Assembly: GCA_963728895.1 (NCBI GenBank)
Contig: CAVSLM010000008.1
Location: forward strand, 248,001 to 312,000
DNA: 64,000 bases
Direction of reading: 5' to 3'
Origin: CAVSLM01 sp963728895
GTDB taxonomy: Bacteria; Pseudomonadota; Gammaproteobacteria; JBBQDK01
How positions within the stretch are numbered: position 1 is the stretch's first letter; the number at the start of each line of letters is the position of its first letter. The position numbers and the translations under genes are program-made. The notes under the pieces were generated by a model that did not search any database, was not told the DNA's origin, and worked only from the letters and a program-made list of their open reading frames with translations. This document shows positions 36,258 to 49,738 of this stretch, one piece after another.

Positions 36258-37391
36258 TCAGGGACGGGTCAGCAGCCGTGCGCGGATGTCGCGCGTCTCC
36301 GCCGGGGTCAGAATGCCCTCGTCCTGCAATTCCTGCAGTATCCGAAGCTGGCGCAGCCGGCGTTCCGACACGCCTGCCGCTGCGACCCCGGACTGGTTGG
36401 AGTCCAATGAATGCGCCGCCGCCGTCATGTCCTCCCCCGCCGCACTGCCGGCGAGCGCCGCGCCACGCGCAGCCCGCGCGGGCTCCCCCGCAGGGGCCTG
36501 CAGTTCGACCGGCGATGCGGACGGCGGTGTGCCGGCGGATGTTCCGGGACGCGTTTCCATCGTTTCCTGCGGAGCTGCAACGGCGGCGGGCTGCGTGGCG
36601 CCGGCCTCCGGACGGGTGGTGCTGCTCGCGGACGGGGCAGCGGCGGGCGGCTGGGCAGACCCGGTCTGCTCCGCGGCGGCCGCAGATCCCGACTCGCTCG
36701 CACCTTCCACCGGCTGTGATGGAGCCGATGCGGCAGGTGCTTCCGTTTGCGGCGGCGATGGAGGTGCTGCAGGCATCTTTGTTCCTGTGTTCGCTGCCGG
36801 AGACGGTGTGGTCACTTCGCCGGCGGCTTGCACGTCTTGCGTCGGCTCGGTGACCTGCTCTTCTGCAGAGGCTGGCGTCTGCGCGCCCGCGCCGCCTTCT
36901 GCCGTCGCTGCCGGCGCAATGGCGGGAGGAACGGTTGCCGTCGCTTCGGTGACAGGCGCGGCGGTCCCGCTGCCAGGCGGCTGCTCGGTCGGAATCTGCG
37001 GTGCGGCGGTTACCTGCGAACCAGACGGCATGGTCCGGGCGGAGGGCGCAACCGCGGGCATAACGGGTTCCGCCGTGCCCTGTGTGGCGGAATCCGCGGA
37101 GCCTTGCGCCGATGGGCCGGGCGCTGCATAGCCGGGTGGCGGAAAAGCGGTCGGCCCATAGGGGCGCGGCACCCAGTAGCCTGGCTCGTAGCCGTAGCCG
37201 TAGCCCGAAGGCACGCGCGGATAGAGCAGCGGTCCGAAAGGCACGGGCGGCACGGGAGCGTAGCCGGGGTGCGACAGGGACGCCGGCTCGGCGCGCGAGC
37301 TTTCCTGCTGCGCGGCGGCGGGCGCAGCGAGCGCGCTCACTGCCAGCGCCGTGGCGCAGGCGGCGTACAGGGACTTCAACCGGTGGGACAT
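36258..37391 (-). CDS. Secreted Ala/Pro-rich protein with C-terminal SHOCT-like helix
   Basis: A 377-residue protein. Signal peptide (LYAACATALAVSALAAPAAA) then a G/Y/P-rich segment (YPRVPSGYGYGYEPGYWVPR) and ~230 residues of low-complexity Ala/Pro/Thr/Gln. The last ~35 residues, RRLRQLRILQELQDEGILTP then AETRDIRARLL, resemble a SHOCT-type short C-terminal helix pair. AGGAGCAACCCC precedes ATG 37391. It is probably a periplasmic or surface protein; no enzymatic motif. Convergent with ggt, 4 bases apart. Confidence 0.65.
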   Translation of the reverse strand: MSHRLKSLYAACATALAVSALAAPAAAQQESSRAEPASLSHPGYAPVPPVPFGPLLYPRVPSGYGYGYEPGYWVPRPYGPTAFPPPGYAAPGPSAQGSADSATQGTAEPVMPAVAPSARTMPSGSQVTAAPQIPTEQPPGSGTAAPVTEATATVPPAIAPAATAEGGAGAQTPASAEEQVTEPTQDVQAAGEVTTPSPAANTGTKMPAAPPSPPQTEAPAASAPSQPVEGASESGSAAAAEQTGSAQPPAAAPSASSTTRPEAGATQPAAVAAPQETMETRPGTSAGTPPSASPVELQAPAGEPARAARGAALAGSAAGEDMTAAAHSLDSNQSGVAAAGVSERRLRQLRILQELQDEGILTPAETRDIRARLLTRP

Positions 37392-37711
37392 GGGGTTGCT
37401 CCTCTTGTCGAAAAATCGGCATGGAAGCGTGTAAGGCTTCCAGCCGGACGGCACACGCGGGATCGTTGTCACCACGGCTGTCACACAGCAGGCGCAGTTG
37501 CACGCCGCAGGGCGACGCGCTTCCCCGCGCGTCGGCGCACTCATTATGACTCACCATGCGGGCCGCTGCCGCCCTGCACACGCCGGCGAGCGTCCGCTCG
37601 GCATCGCGCTTGTCGCCGCTGTCGTGCGCTTGCAGGAGCGCTCCAGCAGAAAGCTGCGTCCGGCCGCGCGCCGCCTTGACACTGCGCGCCGGCGGCTGGC
37701 AGACTCGCGGC

Positions 37712-37804
37712 ATGTCCAGAACCGCACAGCACCGCAAAGCCGCGCTGCAGCGGGCGCCGATATGGCGTCGCCGGCTGCCCGAGGAGGAGGGCGTGCGGAT
37801 CTAG
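37712..37804 (+). CDS. Possible 30-codon ORF before a terminator
   Basis: ATG 37712 gives MSRTAQHRKAALQRAPIWRR then RLPEEEGVRI, a very basic peptide whose stop is 33 bases before a strong terminator hairpin. No clear ribosome-binding site. Part of the 504-base gap 37392-37895; it may instead be the coding-like part of a small RNA. Confidence 0.2.
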   Translation: MSRTAQHRKAALQRAPIWRRRLPEEEGVRI

Positions 37805-37836
37805 CATTTCGTTTGCAGCAGCCGTGTTTTCTCCGA

Positions 37837-37871
37837 GGGCCACAGGACCGAGTTCTGTGGCCCTTCGTTTT
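37837..37871 (+). terminator. Rho-independent terminator
   Basis: Nine-bp stem GGGCCACAG (37837-37845) with CTGTGGCCC (37855-37863), a 9-base loop and a TTCGTTTT tail. It ends a rightward transcript before the EamA gene; the only candidate upstream is the short ORF or RNA at ~37712-37804. Confidence 0.75.
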
Positions 37872-38778
37872 GTGCGTTGCGAAGAGGAGCGGGCCGTGCC
37901 GATCACCGGCGCCTATCTGGGTGTGATCCTGATCTGGTCGACCACGCCGCTCGCCATCCAGTGGAGCGGGGCAGGCGCGGGCTTCCTGTTCGGTGTCACC
38001 GGACGCATGGTGATCGGCACACTCCTGTGTCTGACGCTGCTGTGCACCCTGCGCATGCCACTGCCCCGGCACCGTGCGGCTTTGATCACGTATGTCGCCG
38101 CGGGCCTGGGCATCTTCGGCGCCATGTCCGTGGTGCACTGGGCGGCACAGCGCATTCCTTCCGGATTGATCTCGGTGCTGTTCGGCCTTACGCCACCGGT
38201 CAATGCCGTGCTCGCCGGCCGGTGGTTGGGTGAACGCACCATGACGCCGCATAAGCTCGCGGGCATGCTCGCCGGGCTGCTCGGGCTCGCCTGTATCTTC
38301 GGCGCCGGCTCGATCTCTCGCGCGGCAGTGCAGGGCATACTCGGCGTGTTGGTCTCGGTGCTGGTGCACACCGCCAGCACGATCTGGATCAAACGCATCG
38401 GCGCCCCCATTGCCGCCTTCGCCGTCACCACCGGCGGGCTGCTGGTGGCGACACCGCTGTTCCTCACCACCTGGTGGGCGTTCGACGGCGTCCTGCCGCA
38501 GTCGCTGGATGCGCGTGCGGCCGGTTCGATCCTCTACTTGGGACTGTTCGGTTCGGTGCTCGGCATGATGCTCTACTACCATGCCCTGCTGCACCTCGAT
38601 ACCGGACGCATTGCCCTCATCACGCTGGTGACGCCGGTCACTGCGCTATGGCTGGGGCGTATGCTGAACGGCGAGCGCGTCGGCCCCGAGGTCTGGCTCG
38701 GGACCCTGCTGATCCTTGCGGGACTGGGCCTGCATCAGTGGCAGGCGCTGCGCGCCCTGTGGGCGGGCGGGCCCCGAT

Positions 38779-43133
<4,355 letters not shown>

Positions 43134-43191
43134 GGCTTCATGATAATGGAAAGAGCGCGCCCGAGTCGGGCCGCCGGTAGCCCTCGGCAGC

Positions 43192-43197
43192 TATAAT
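43192..43197 (+). promoter_or_regulatory. Consensus -10 box before the DsrE-like gene
   Basis: A perfect TATAAT 38 bases upstream of ATG 43235, in the divergent region with lhr. No good -35 was seen at 16-18 bases. Confidence 0.45.
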
Positions 43198-43234
43198 CGC
43201 CGGGAGCCATTGCGCCAGCGCGGGGGAAATTGCC

Positions 43235-43741
43235 ATGAACAAGCTGCTCCTGCCGTTGCTTCTGCTGTGCAGCGCCACCGCCGCCGCGGCGGAAGGTGCC
43301 CGCTTCGTACAGACGCCCTACGGCGAGCCCAAGGTCGTCTACGACTTCTACTTCGACCACCCGGAGAAGATTTCCTCGGCGCTGTACTGGATCCGCTCGC
43401 TGATGAATCCGCTCAGCGAGGCCCCCTACAACATGGCGCCCGAGCTGATGAACATCGTGGTAGTGATCCACGGCACGGAGATTGTCACCGTGGCAAAGAA
43501 AAACTACGACCGTTACAGCGACGCCGTGGAACGCATGCGCTATTACGCCGACCTCGGCGTGAAGTTCAAGGTGTGCGCCCTCGCCGCCCAGGATTTCGGC
43601 TACGGCGTGAAAGATTTCCAGGACTTCATCGAGGTGGTGCCTTCAGCCTTCGCCGAGCTGGTGTACTGGCAGCAGCAGGGCTATGCGTTGATTTCTCCGC
43701 AGGTGCTGTCGCGCGAAGTCTCGACGGAGGACATCCGCTAA
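43235..43741 (+). CDS. Secreted DsrE-family protein
   Basis: A 168-residue protein. Signal peptide LLLPLLLLCSATAAAA. The mature part is a DsrE/DsrF-like fold: VYDFYFDHPEKISSALYWIR, MNIVVVIHGTEIVTVAKKNY, GVKFKVCALAAQDFGYGVKD and ELVYWQQQGYALISPQ. The single Cys in KVCALA sits where DsrE-type sulfur carriers have the active Cys. It is periplasmic, unlike DsrE of sulfur oxidation. No dsr or tus genes are adjacent. Confidence 0.85.
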   Translation: MNKLLLPLLLLCSATAAAAEGARFVQTPYGEPKVVYDFYFDHPEKISSALYWIRSLMNPLSEAPYNMAPELMNIVVVIHGTEIVTVAKKNYDRYSDAVERMRYYADLGVKFKVCALAAQDFGYGVKDFQDFIEVVPSAFAELVYWQQQGYALISPQVLSREVSTEDIR

Positions 43742-43783
43742 GCGCGCCGCCGGTGCCGGCTCCGGCATCGCGCTTGCCGGAAC

Positions 43784-43827
43784 GCGGCCCTGCGGGCCGC
43801 AATCGCGCCGCCGGGAGCGACGCTCCC
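43784..43827. repeat. REP-like hairpin pair
   Basis: GCGGCCCTGCGGGCCGC (43784-43800) and GGGAGCGACGCTCCC (43813-43827) form two adjacent hairpins in the convergent space between the DsrE-like gene and gshA. The GGGAGCG-CGCTCCC plus GCAATCGCG arrangement is typical of gammaproteobacterial REP-type repeats. Likely a bidirectional end structure. Confidence 0.55.
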
Positions 43828-43842
43828 ACGGGTGCGCGGGCT

Positions 43843-45417
43843 TCAGCTCTGCGCGAAGTAGCGTCGCAGATACTCCTCGAAGGAAATCTCGTCGGCGGCC
43901 TCCATCGCGCGCTGCTCTTCGAGGGAACGCTCGGCGAGCTCGCTGAAATAGCGCAGCTGCTCGTCGCTGATGCTGAGCGCGCGGAAATAGCGCTGGTGCT
44001 TCTGCGACATGCGCCGCGCGAAATGATAGAACCCTTCCCGCGTCTCGCGCATCTCGGCCAGCATGCGCGCCGAAGGCGTACGCTCCGGGCTGCGCACCGC
44101 CTCACGCTGCATGGCGAGCGAGTTTCGGTAGGCGCTGGAGCCGGCCTGCTGGTCGAGCAGCACGCAAAAGGGCTCCAGCGCATCCAGCACTTCCGCGGCC
44201 CAGTCGGTGAGACGCTGTGCGCGCCCGTCGCGCTGCAGCAGCAGGCCGGGCTCGCGGCCGCGCTGGGCGCTGGTGATCTCGTTGTAGTCGATGGCGTCGC
44301 GCTCCAGGGCACTGATGGGCGGGCTGCGGCTGAACAGGCACAGCAGCATGAACGCCTCCAGAAAGCGCAGCTGGTCCTCGTTGATTCCCAAGGGATCGAA
44401 AGCGTTGACGTCCAGGGAACGCAGCTCCAGATAGCGCACGCCGCGGCGCTTCAGTGCCAGGATCGGCTTCTCGTCCTTCACCAGCAGCTGCTTGGGCCGC
44501 ACCGTGCTGTAGTACTCGTTCTCGATCTGCAGGATGTTGGCGTTGAGCTGCTCGTACTCGCCGTTGACCACCACGCCGATCTTCTCGTAGCCCGCGTAGG
44601 GCGTTTCGATGGCGCACTTCAGGCTGGCGATGTAGGCGTCCAGGCTGTCGTAGCAGGCCTTGATGCCGACCTCCTTCTCCCTGTTGTTCTGGTAGCCGAT
44701 GTCGCCCATGCGCAGCGAAGTGGCATAGGGTGCGTAATATGTGCTGGGGTCGAGCTCGTGCAGGCTGCTGGCCTTGCCGTGCAGGAACGACTTGCATACC
44801 GCGGGCGAAGCGCCGAACAGATAAGGGACCAGCCAGCCGAAGCGCTGCAGGTTGCGGATCAGCGCGAAATAGTGCTCGGAGATGAAATCCTGCAACGGCC
44901 CGCGCTCCTGCTCGTGTTCCTGGTACACGGGCCAGAACGCCTCCGGCAGGGAGAAGTTGAAGTGCACGCCGGCGATCACCTGCATGGTGCGCCCGTAACG
45001 ATGGCCCAGTCCGCGCCGGTAGACGTGCTTCATCATGCCGGCATTGGAGCGCCCGTACCGGGCGATGGGGATGCTGGTCTCTCCCGCCACCACACACGGC
45101 ATGCTGGTCGCCCACAGGAATTCCCTCCCGAGTCGGTCGTAGACGAATTTCTGGGTATCGCGCAGGAACCAGAGCGCATCGCGCATGTCGGTGAACGGCG
45201 GCGTGATGAACTCGATCAATGCTTCGGAGTAATCGGTGGTGATGTGGGGATGGGTGAGCGCCGAGCCGAGCACCGCCGGATGCGGGGTCTGCGCGATCGA
45301 ACCGTCCGGCGCCACGCGCAGGCTTTCCTTCTCCAGGCCGAGGCGGCTGCCGCTCAGCAGATGGGTCTGACCGGAATGGATGAAGCGTGCTAGGCGCTGC
45401 TCGGCGAGACGAAACAA
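43843..45417 (-). CDS. gshA: Glutamate-cysteine ligase
   Basis: A 524-residue enzyme of the E. coli-type glutamate-cysteine ligase group, first step of glutathione synthesis, ATP-dependent, cytoplasmic. Diagnostic blocks: SRLGLEKESLRVAPDGSIAQ, TTDYSEALIEFITPPFTD, ARYGRSNAGMMKHVYRRGLG, VIAGVHFNFSLPEAFWPVYQ and RGVRYLELRSLDVNAFDPLG. Length is normal. No gshB in the window. Transcribed alone, away from the SIMPL gene 160 bases upstream. Confidence 0.95.
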   Translation of the reverse strand: MFRLAEQRLARFIHSGQTHLLSGSRLGLEKESLRVAPDGSIAQTPHPAVLGSALTHPHITTDYSEALIEFITPPFTDMRDALWFLRDTQKFVYDRLGREFLWATSMPCVVAGETSIPIARYGRSNAGMMKHVYRRGLGHRYGRTMQVIAGVHFNFSLPEAFWPVYQEHEQERGPLQDFISEHYFALIRNLQRFGWLVPYLFGASPAVCKSFLHGKASSLHELDPSTYYAPYATSLRMGDIGYQNNREKEVGIKACYDSLDAYIASLKCAIETPYAGYEKIGVVVNGEYEQLNANILQIENEYYSTVRPKQLLVKDEKPILALKRRGVRYLELRSLDVNAFDPLGINEDQLRFLEAFMLLCLFSRSPPISALERDAIDYNEITSAQRGREPGLLLQRDGRAQRLTDWAAEVLDALEPFCVLLDQQAGSSAYRNSLAMQREAVRSPERTPSARMLAEMRETREGFYHFARRMSQKHQRYFRALSISDEQLRYFSELAERSLEEQRAMEAADEISFEEYLRRYFAQS

Positions 45418-45579
45418 AAGGTGTTCCTTGTGCCACTGCGAGGGTGGATCACCGCTGCACTGGGGCCGGCGCCAGGCGGGGAAGACGCTCCTGGCCCTTG
45501 CGCATTGTAGCGCAGCGGTACCGGGGCGCGCGCCCTTTCCTGCATGAATTCAATGACAATCCGGCGCAAGAGGTCGCGA

Positions 45580-46269
45580 TCAGCGGTTGAGCTCGATGGT
45601 GCCGTTGGCGCTGACGCTGAGCGTGCTGCGCCCGGCCTCCAGTGCCGGCGGGCTGAACGAGGCCGTCACGGCCCTGGACTCCATCACGCGCAGCGGAACG
45701 ATGCCGCCGCCGGTATTGATGGACAGATCGACGATCCGATAGCCCTTCGCGCCGAGCTGTTGCGTCACCAGCTTGGCACGATCGCCAAAGGCGGTGAGCG
45801 CCTGACCGATCAGCCGGTTCTCCACCGTGCGGCGCCGCTCCGGTGAGACCGAGAAGTCGATGGAGCTCACCTGCAGCCGCGACTGCAGGTCGCCGACCAG
45901 ATGCGACAGCGCCGCAAAGTCCGTCCCCTCCAACTCCAGCACCTGGGACGCGCGCCATTGCTGCAGCGAACCGTCCCGACGATAGACGGGGTTGGTGGCA
46001 TAGCTGCTGGTGCGCGCCTGCACGTTGGCGTAATGCTTCGCAGCCTGCAAGGCCCACTGCATGGTGTCGTTGATGTGCGCGGCGAGTGTCGCCGGATCGT
46101 CGCCCTCCGCATAGGCTTGCAAGGCGGCTTGCATGCGGTCGTTGTCCACAGGCTCGCTGACCTGGGCGTCGAAATGGATCTGATCGTAGCGCGGCGCTCG
46201 TTCCTGGGCCGGCGCCGGATGCGGCATCCACAACACCAGTACTGCGAGCAAAGCGATGGACCCACGCAT
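45580..46269 (-). CDS. SIMPL-domain periplasmic protein
   Basis: A 229-residue protein. Signal peptide (IALLAVLVLWMPHPAPA) then a SIMPL domain: YDQIHFDAQVSEPVDNDRMQ, ALQAAKHYANVQARTSSYAT, PVYRRDGSLQQWRASQVLEL and LSVSANGTIEL. SIMPL proteins are periplasmic, of unclear function, related to BP26/OMP28 which form ring assemblies. Divergent from the EF-G-like gene. Confidence 0.85.
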   Translation of the reverse strand: MRGSIALLAVLVLWMPHPAPAQERAPRYDQIHFDAQVSEPVDNDRMQAALQAYAEGDDPATLAAHINDTMQWALQAAKHYANVQARTSSYATNPVYRRDGSLQQWRASQVLELEGTDFAALSHLVGDLQSRLQVSSIDFSVSPERRRTVENRLIGQALTAFGDRAKLVTQQLGAKGYRIVDLSINTGGGIVPLRVMESRAVTASFSPPALEAGRSTLSVSANGTIELNR

Positions 46270-46328
46270 GCGCCACTCCGTAGTTGCACCCCCGCGGATT
46301 CTAGCACCGCGTCCGCCCGGGAGGGCGA

Positions 46329-46356
46329 TTTACCGGCCCGGGTCGGATACTATAAG
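46329..46356 (+). promoter_or_regulatory. Putative sigma-70 promoter of the EF-G-like gene
   Basis: TTTACC, 16-base spacer, TATAAG, ending 36 bases before ATG 46393. Both hexamers match 4/6 and 5/6. Confidence 0.4.
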
Positions 46357-46392
46357 GTCAACTCCACAGGCTAGCGCTGGAGGCGCCGGGCA

Positions 46393-48432
46393 ATGCCCCG
46401 ATATACCACTGAAACCGTCCGCAACATCGCGCTGGTTGGCCATGCTGCGGCCGGCAAGACCTGCCTCACCGAGCACCTGCTGTACAAGGCCGGCGCCATC
46501 AACGTCCTGGGCGCAGTCGAAAAGGGCAACACGGTCAGCGACTACGAGCTCCAGGAGCAACGCCATCAACACTCGCTCTGCGCGAGCTTCGTGAGCCTCG
46601 ACCACGGGGATATTCACGTCAACCTGATCGACACTCCGGGATATCCGGATTTTCTCGGTCAGACGTTGAGCGTGCTGCCGGCCGTGGAGACCGTGGCCGT
46701 GGTGATCAATGCCCAGACCGGCATCGAGGCCATGACGCGGCGCATGATGGACTGGGCCGCGAAGCGCGGCCTGTGCCGCATGATCATCGTCAACAAGATC
46801 GACATCGAGGGCGTGGACCTCGAAGGGCTGCTGAACGAAATCCGTGACACCTTCGGCAGCGAGTGCCTGGCCATCAATCTTCCCGCCCAGGCTGCCGCCG
46901 AGGTGGTGGACTGCTTCTTCAACCCGGCGGGGGAATCCGACTTCTGGTCGGTGGAGCAGGCGCATACCGCCCTCGTCGACCAGGTGGTGGAGGTCGACGA
47001 GCAGCTCATGGCGCTCTATCTGGAGCAGGGCACCATCAATCCCGAGCAGTTGCACGATCCCTTCGAACAGGCACTGCGCGAGGGCCACCTGGTTCCGGTG
47101 TGCTTCGCCTCCGCCCGTACCGGTGCCGGCGTCGATGCCGTGCTGCAGGTGTTCGAGCGCCTCATGCCCAATCCGGCCGAAGGCAATCCCCCGCCGTTCC
47201 TGAAGGGGGAGGGCGCGGCGGCCGTCGAGGTGCATTCCGATCCCGATCCGGCCAAGCATGTGCTGGCGCATGTCGTGAAGGTGGTTCACGATCCCTTCGT
47301 CGGCAAGATCGGCGTGTTCCGCATACACCAGGGCATCATCAACCGCGACAGCAAGCTGTTGATCGGAGATGCGCGCAAGCCCTTCAAGGTTGGTCATCTG
47401 CTCAAGCTGCACGGCAAGCGCAGCGAGGAAATCGATGCCGGCATTCCGGGCGACATCTGCGCGGTGAGCAAGGTGGAGGAGATCCACATCGACGCGGTGC
47501 TGCACGATTCCCATGAGGAGGACGAGTTCCACCTGCGCCCGGTACGCTTTCCCACGCCGATGTACGGCCTCGCGGTACAGGCGGCCAGCCGCATCGACGA
47601 GCAGAAGATCTCCGAGGCGCTGCACAAGCTCGCGGCCGAGGACCCGTGCTTCGTGGTCGAGCACACCAGCACCAACAACGAAACCGTGATTCGTGGCCTG
47701 GGCGAGCTGCACCTGCGTGTGATGCTGGAGAAGATGTCCGAGCGCTTCAACGTGCAGGTCGAGACCCACCCGCCCAGCATTCCCTATCGCGAGACCATCA
47801 GCGGCAACGCCGAAGGTCACTACCGGCACAAGAAACAAAGCGGTGGCGCCGGGCAGTTCGGCGAGGTGTTCCTGCGCATCGAGTCCCTGGCGCAGGGCAG
47901 CGGCTTCGAATTCCGCAACGCCGTGGTGGGCGGCGCCATACCCGGTACTTTCATCCCTGCGGTGGAGAAGGGCGTGCGCCAGCTGATGGAGGCGGGTGCC
48001 ATCGCCGGCTATCCGCTGCAGGATATCGCCGTGACGGTCTACGACGGCAAGTACCACCCGGTGGATTCCAACGAAGTGTCGTTCGTCATCGCCGGGCGCA
48101 AGGCGCTGCTCGACGCCGTGCTGAAATGCAACCCGCAGGTGCTGGAGCCGTTCGTGGAGCTGGAGGTGACTGCGCCGGCCGCGAACGTGGGCGACATCAC
48201 CGGCGATCTGGCCTCACGACGGGGACGCGTCACCCGCACCGATACCCGCAGCGGCGGCAGCATGCTGGTCGCCGGACAGGCGCCGCTTGCCGAGCTCACC
48301 GACTACCAGACGCGACTCAAGTCGCTGACCGGCGGCGCCGGAAGCTACTCCATGCAGTTCAGCCACTACGAGCCGGCGCCGCCGCAGATCCAGCAGCAGC
48401 TTGCCAGCCAGTTCAAGCGCGCTGCGGACTAG
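46393..48432 (+). CDS. EF-G-like translational GTPase (EF-G2 type)
   Basis: A 679-residue protein with the five-domain layout of EF-G. G1 is GHAAAGKTCL where classic EF-G has AHVDAGKTT, G3 is DTPGYPDF and G4 NKID. Domain IV is kept (GHYRHKKQSGGAGQFGEVFL, VVGGAIPGTFIPAVEKGVRQ) as is the C-terminal domain V. These traits fit the EF-G2/FusA2-like paralogue rather than the housekeeping factor, which is usually beside rpsL/rpsG/tuf; no such genes are here. It is probably a ribosome-associated GTPase of accessory role. Confidence 0.88.
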   Translation: MPRYTTETVRNIALVGHAAAGKTCLTEHLLYKAGAINVLGAVEKGNTVSDYELQEQRHQHSLCASFVSLDHGDIHVNLIDTPGYPDFLGQTLSVLPAVETVAVVINAQTGIEAMTRRMMDWAAKRGLCRMIIVNKIDIEGVDLEGLLNEIRDTFGSECLAINLPAQAAAEVVDCFFNPAGESDFWSVEQAHTALVDQVVEVDEQLMALYLEQGTINPEQLHDPFEQALREGHLVPVCFASARTGAGVDAVLQVFERLMPNPAEGNPPPFLKGEGAAAVEVHSDPDPAKHVLAHVVKVVHDPFVGKIGVFRIHQGIINRDSKLLIGDARKPFKVGHLLKLHGKRSEEIDAGIPGDICAVSKVEEIHIDAVLHDSHEEDEFHLRPVRFPTPMYGLAVQAASRIDEQKISEALHKLAAEDPCFVVEHTSTNNETVIRGLGELHLRVMLEKMSERFNVQVETHPPSIPYRETISGNAEGHYRHKKQSGGAGQFGEVFLRIESLAQGSGFEFRNAVVGGAIPGTFIPAVEKGVRQLMEAGAIAGYPLQDIAVTVYDGKYHPVDSNEVSFVIAGRKALLDAVLKCNPQVLEPFVELEVTAPAANVGDITGDLASRRGRVTRTDTRSGGSMLVAGQAPLAELTDYQTRLKSLTGGAGSYSMQFSHYEPAPPQIQQQLASQFKRAAD

Positions 48433-48438
48433 CCCGCC

Positions 48439-49125
48439 TCACACACCGCCCGTCGGTCCGCCCGCCGCTTCCAGCGCGGCGACGCGCTCGCGCAGCTCGG
48501 CGAGCTCGCTGCGCAGCGATTCGATCTGCTCCTGCAGGGGGGCTGTCGCGGGTTCTTCGCCTGCCCGGTGTCCCACGGCCGGCGCGGGAGCGGCCTGCGT
48601 CGCCGGCTGCGGCGCCGTGCTGAACAGCTCCACGTAACGAGTCTCGCGGTGCCCGGGGCTGCGCGCCAGCTCCAGCACGTAGGGACCGTCCTCGCGCTGC
48701 GCGAGCCGCGCCAACACCTCCTCCACCGACGCCGTGCTCTCGAAGCGCGCCAGGCGCTCGGTGCGAGCGCGCAGCTCGCCGGGCGTCTGCGGACCGCGCA
48801 GCAGCAACACCCCGAGTATCGCCAGCTCCTGCGGCGAGAAGTCGTAGCTCTTGCTGAGGGTGTTGGAGAGCCGGTGCGCGTACTTGGTCACGCGGCTGCC
48901 GGCGGGGTTGCGCTCCCACACCAGGTATTTCCTGCCGAGCGTGTCGAGTCCTGCGGCGACCTGGCGTTCCTGCAGGTTCATCACCGGCTCGCGGTTCGAC
49001 TTCTGATTGCACGCCTGGGTGAGTGCACCGAGCGACATCGGGTAATAGTCGGGGGTGGCGAGGTCCTTTTCGATGAGACAGCCGAGCACGCGCGCTTCGA
49101 CGGCATCGAGATTGAGCGAGGTCAT
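48439..49125 (-). CDS. yceH: YceH-family protein
   Basis: A 228-residue DUF480/YceH protein with two winged-helix domains: VEARVLGCLIEKDLATPDYY, PMSLGALTQACNQKSNREPV and LAILGVLLLRGPQTPGELRA. The last ~30 residues are a coiled coil (EQIESLRSELAELRERVAAL). Cytoplasmic; exact function unknown. Convergent with the EF-G-like gene, 6 bases apart. Confidence 0.93.
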   Translation of the reverse strand: MTSLNLDAVEARVLGCLIEKDLATPDYYPMSLGALTQACNQKSNREPVMNLQERQVAAGLDTLGRKYLVWERNPAGSRVTKYAHRLSNTLSKSYDFSPQELAILGVLLLRGPQTPGELRARTERLARFESTASVEEVLARLAQREDGPYVLELARSPGHRETRYVELFSTAPQPATQAAPAPAVGHRAGEEPATAPLQEQIESLRSELAELRERVAALEAAGGPTGGV

Positions 49126-49340
49126 GCAGCATCTCCTGGGTGAGCGCACCCGCAAGGGGGCGGCTTGCGCATGCGGCGGCGCGCCGCCCCATTGCCTTTG
49201 CGCGCGCAGCAGATGATTCTCCAACGTGGCGCCACGCCCCGCAACGGCGGCGAGGCGCCGTGGGTGCGTTCCGGACCGGCTTTGTGGCAAACTCCGGGCA
49301 CCATCCGGTGCACGCTCCGGACGCCGGCCGGGGAGAGAGC

Positions 49341-49733
49341 ATGAGCGAGCCGCCCGCTTTGGCAGTGGTGGATGCCTTCCTGCAGGCCATCGAGGCGCGG
49401 GATTTCGAGCGCGCGCGCAGCTGTCTCGCCGATTCCGGCTTCCACTACCGCGGCGCCATCGGCAGCTTCGACGATGCGGCGGCATTTGTTGCCGACCTCA
49501 GTCGTCTGGGTCCCATCCTGACGCGCCTGGAGCGGCGCAAGTGCTTCGTCGACGGCGACGACGTCTGCGTCATCCTCAACCTTGTCACCAGCCTCGCAGA
49601 GCTCTCCCAGACGCGCCTCGCGCTGTGGGTCAAGACCGCGGGCGGGCGCATCGCGACCATCGAGGTGTTCTTCGACGCACGTCCCTACGCCCAGCTTTTC
49701 GATCCGCCGCTCGACGCGGCGCCGCCGCCCTAA
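49341..49733 (+). CDS. SnoaL/NTF2-like protein
   Basis: A 130-residue single NTF2-like (SnoaL/limonene-epoxide-hydrolase type) fold: VVDAFLQAIEARDFERARSC, HYRGAIGSFDDAAAFVADLS, and RIATIEVFFDARPYAQLFDP. GGGAGAGAG lies just upstream of ATG 49341. The CoA-ligase-like gene starts 5 bases after the stop, so they form an operon. Members are isomerases, hydrolases or ligand-binding proteins; no substrate can be named. Confidence 0.75.
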   Translation: MSEPPALAVVDAFLQAIEARDFERARSCLADSGFHYRGAIGSFDDAAAFVADLSRLGPILTRLERRKCFVDGDDVCVILNLVTSLAELSQTRLALWVKTAGGRIATIEVFFDARPYAQLFDPPLDAAPPP

Positions 49734-49738
49734 CCCGG

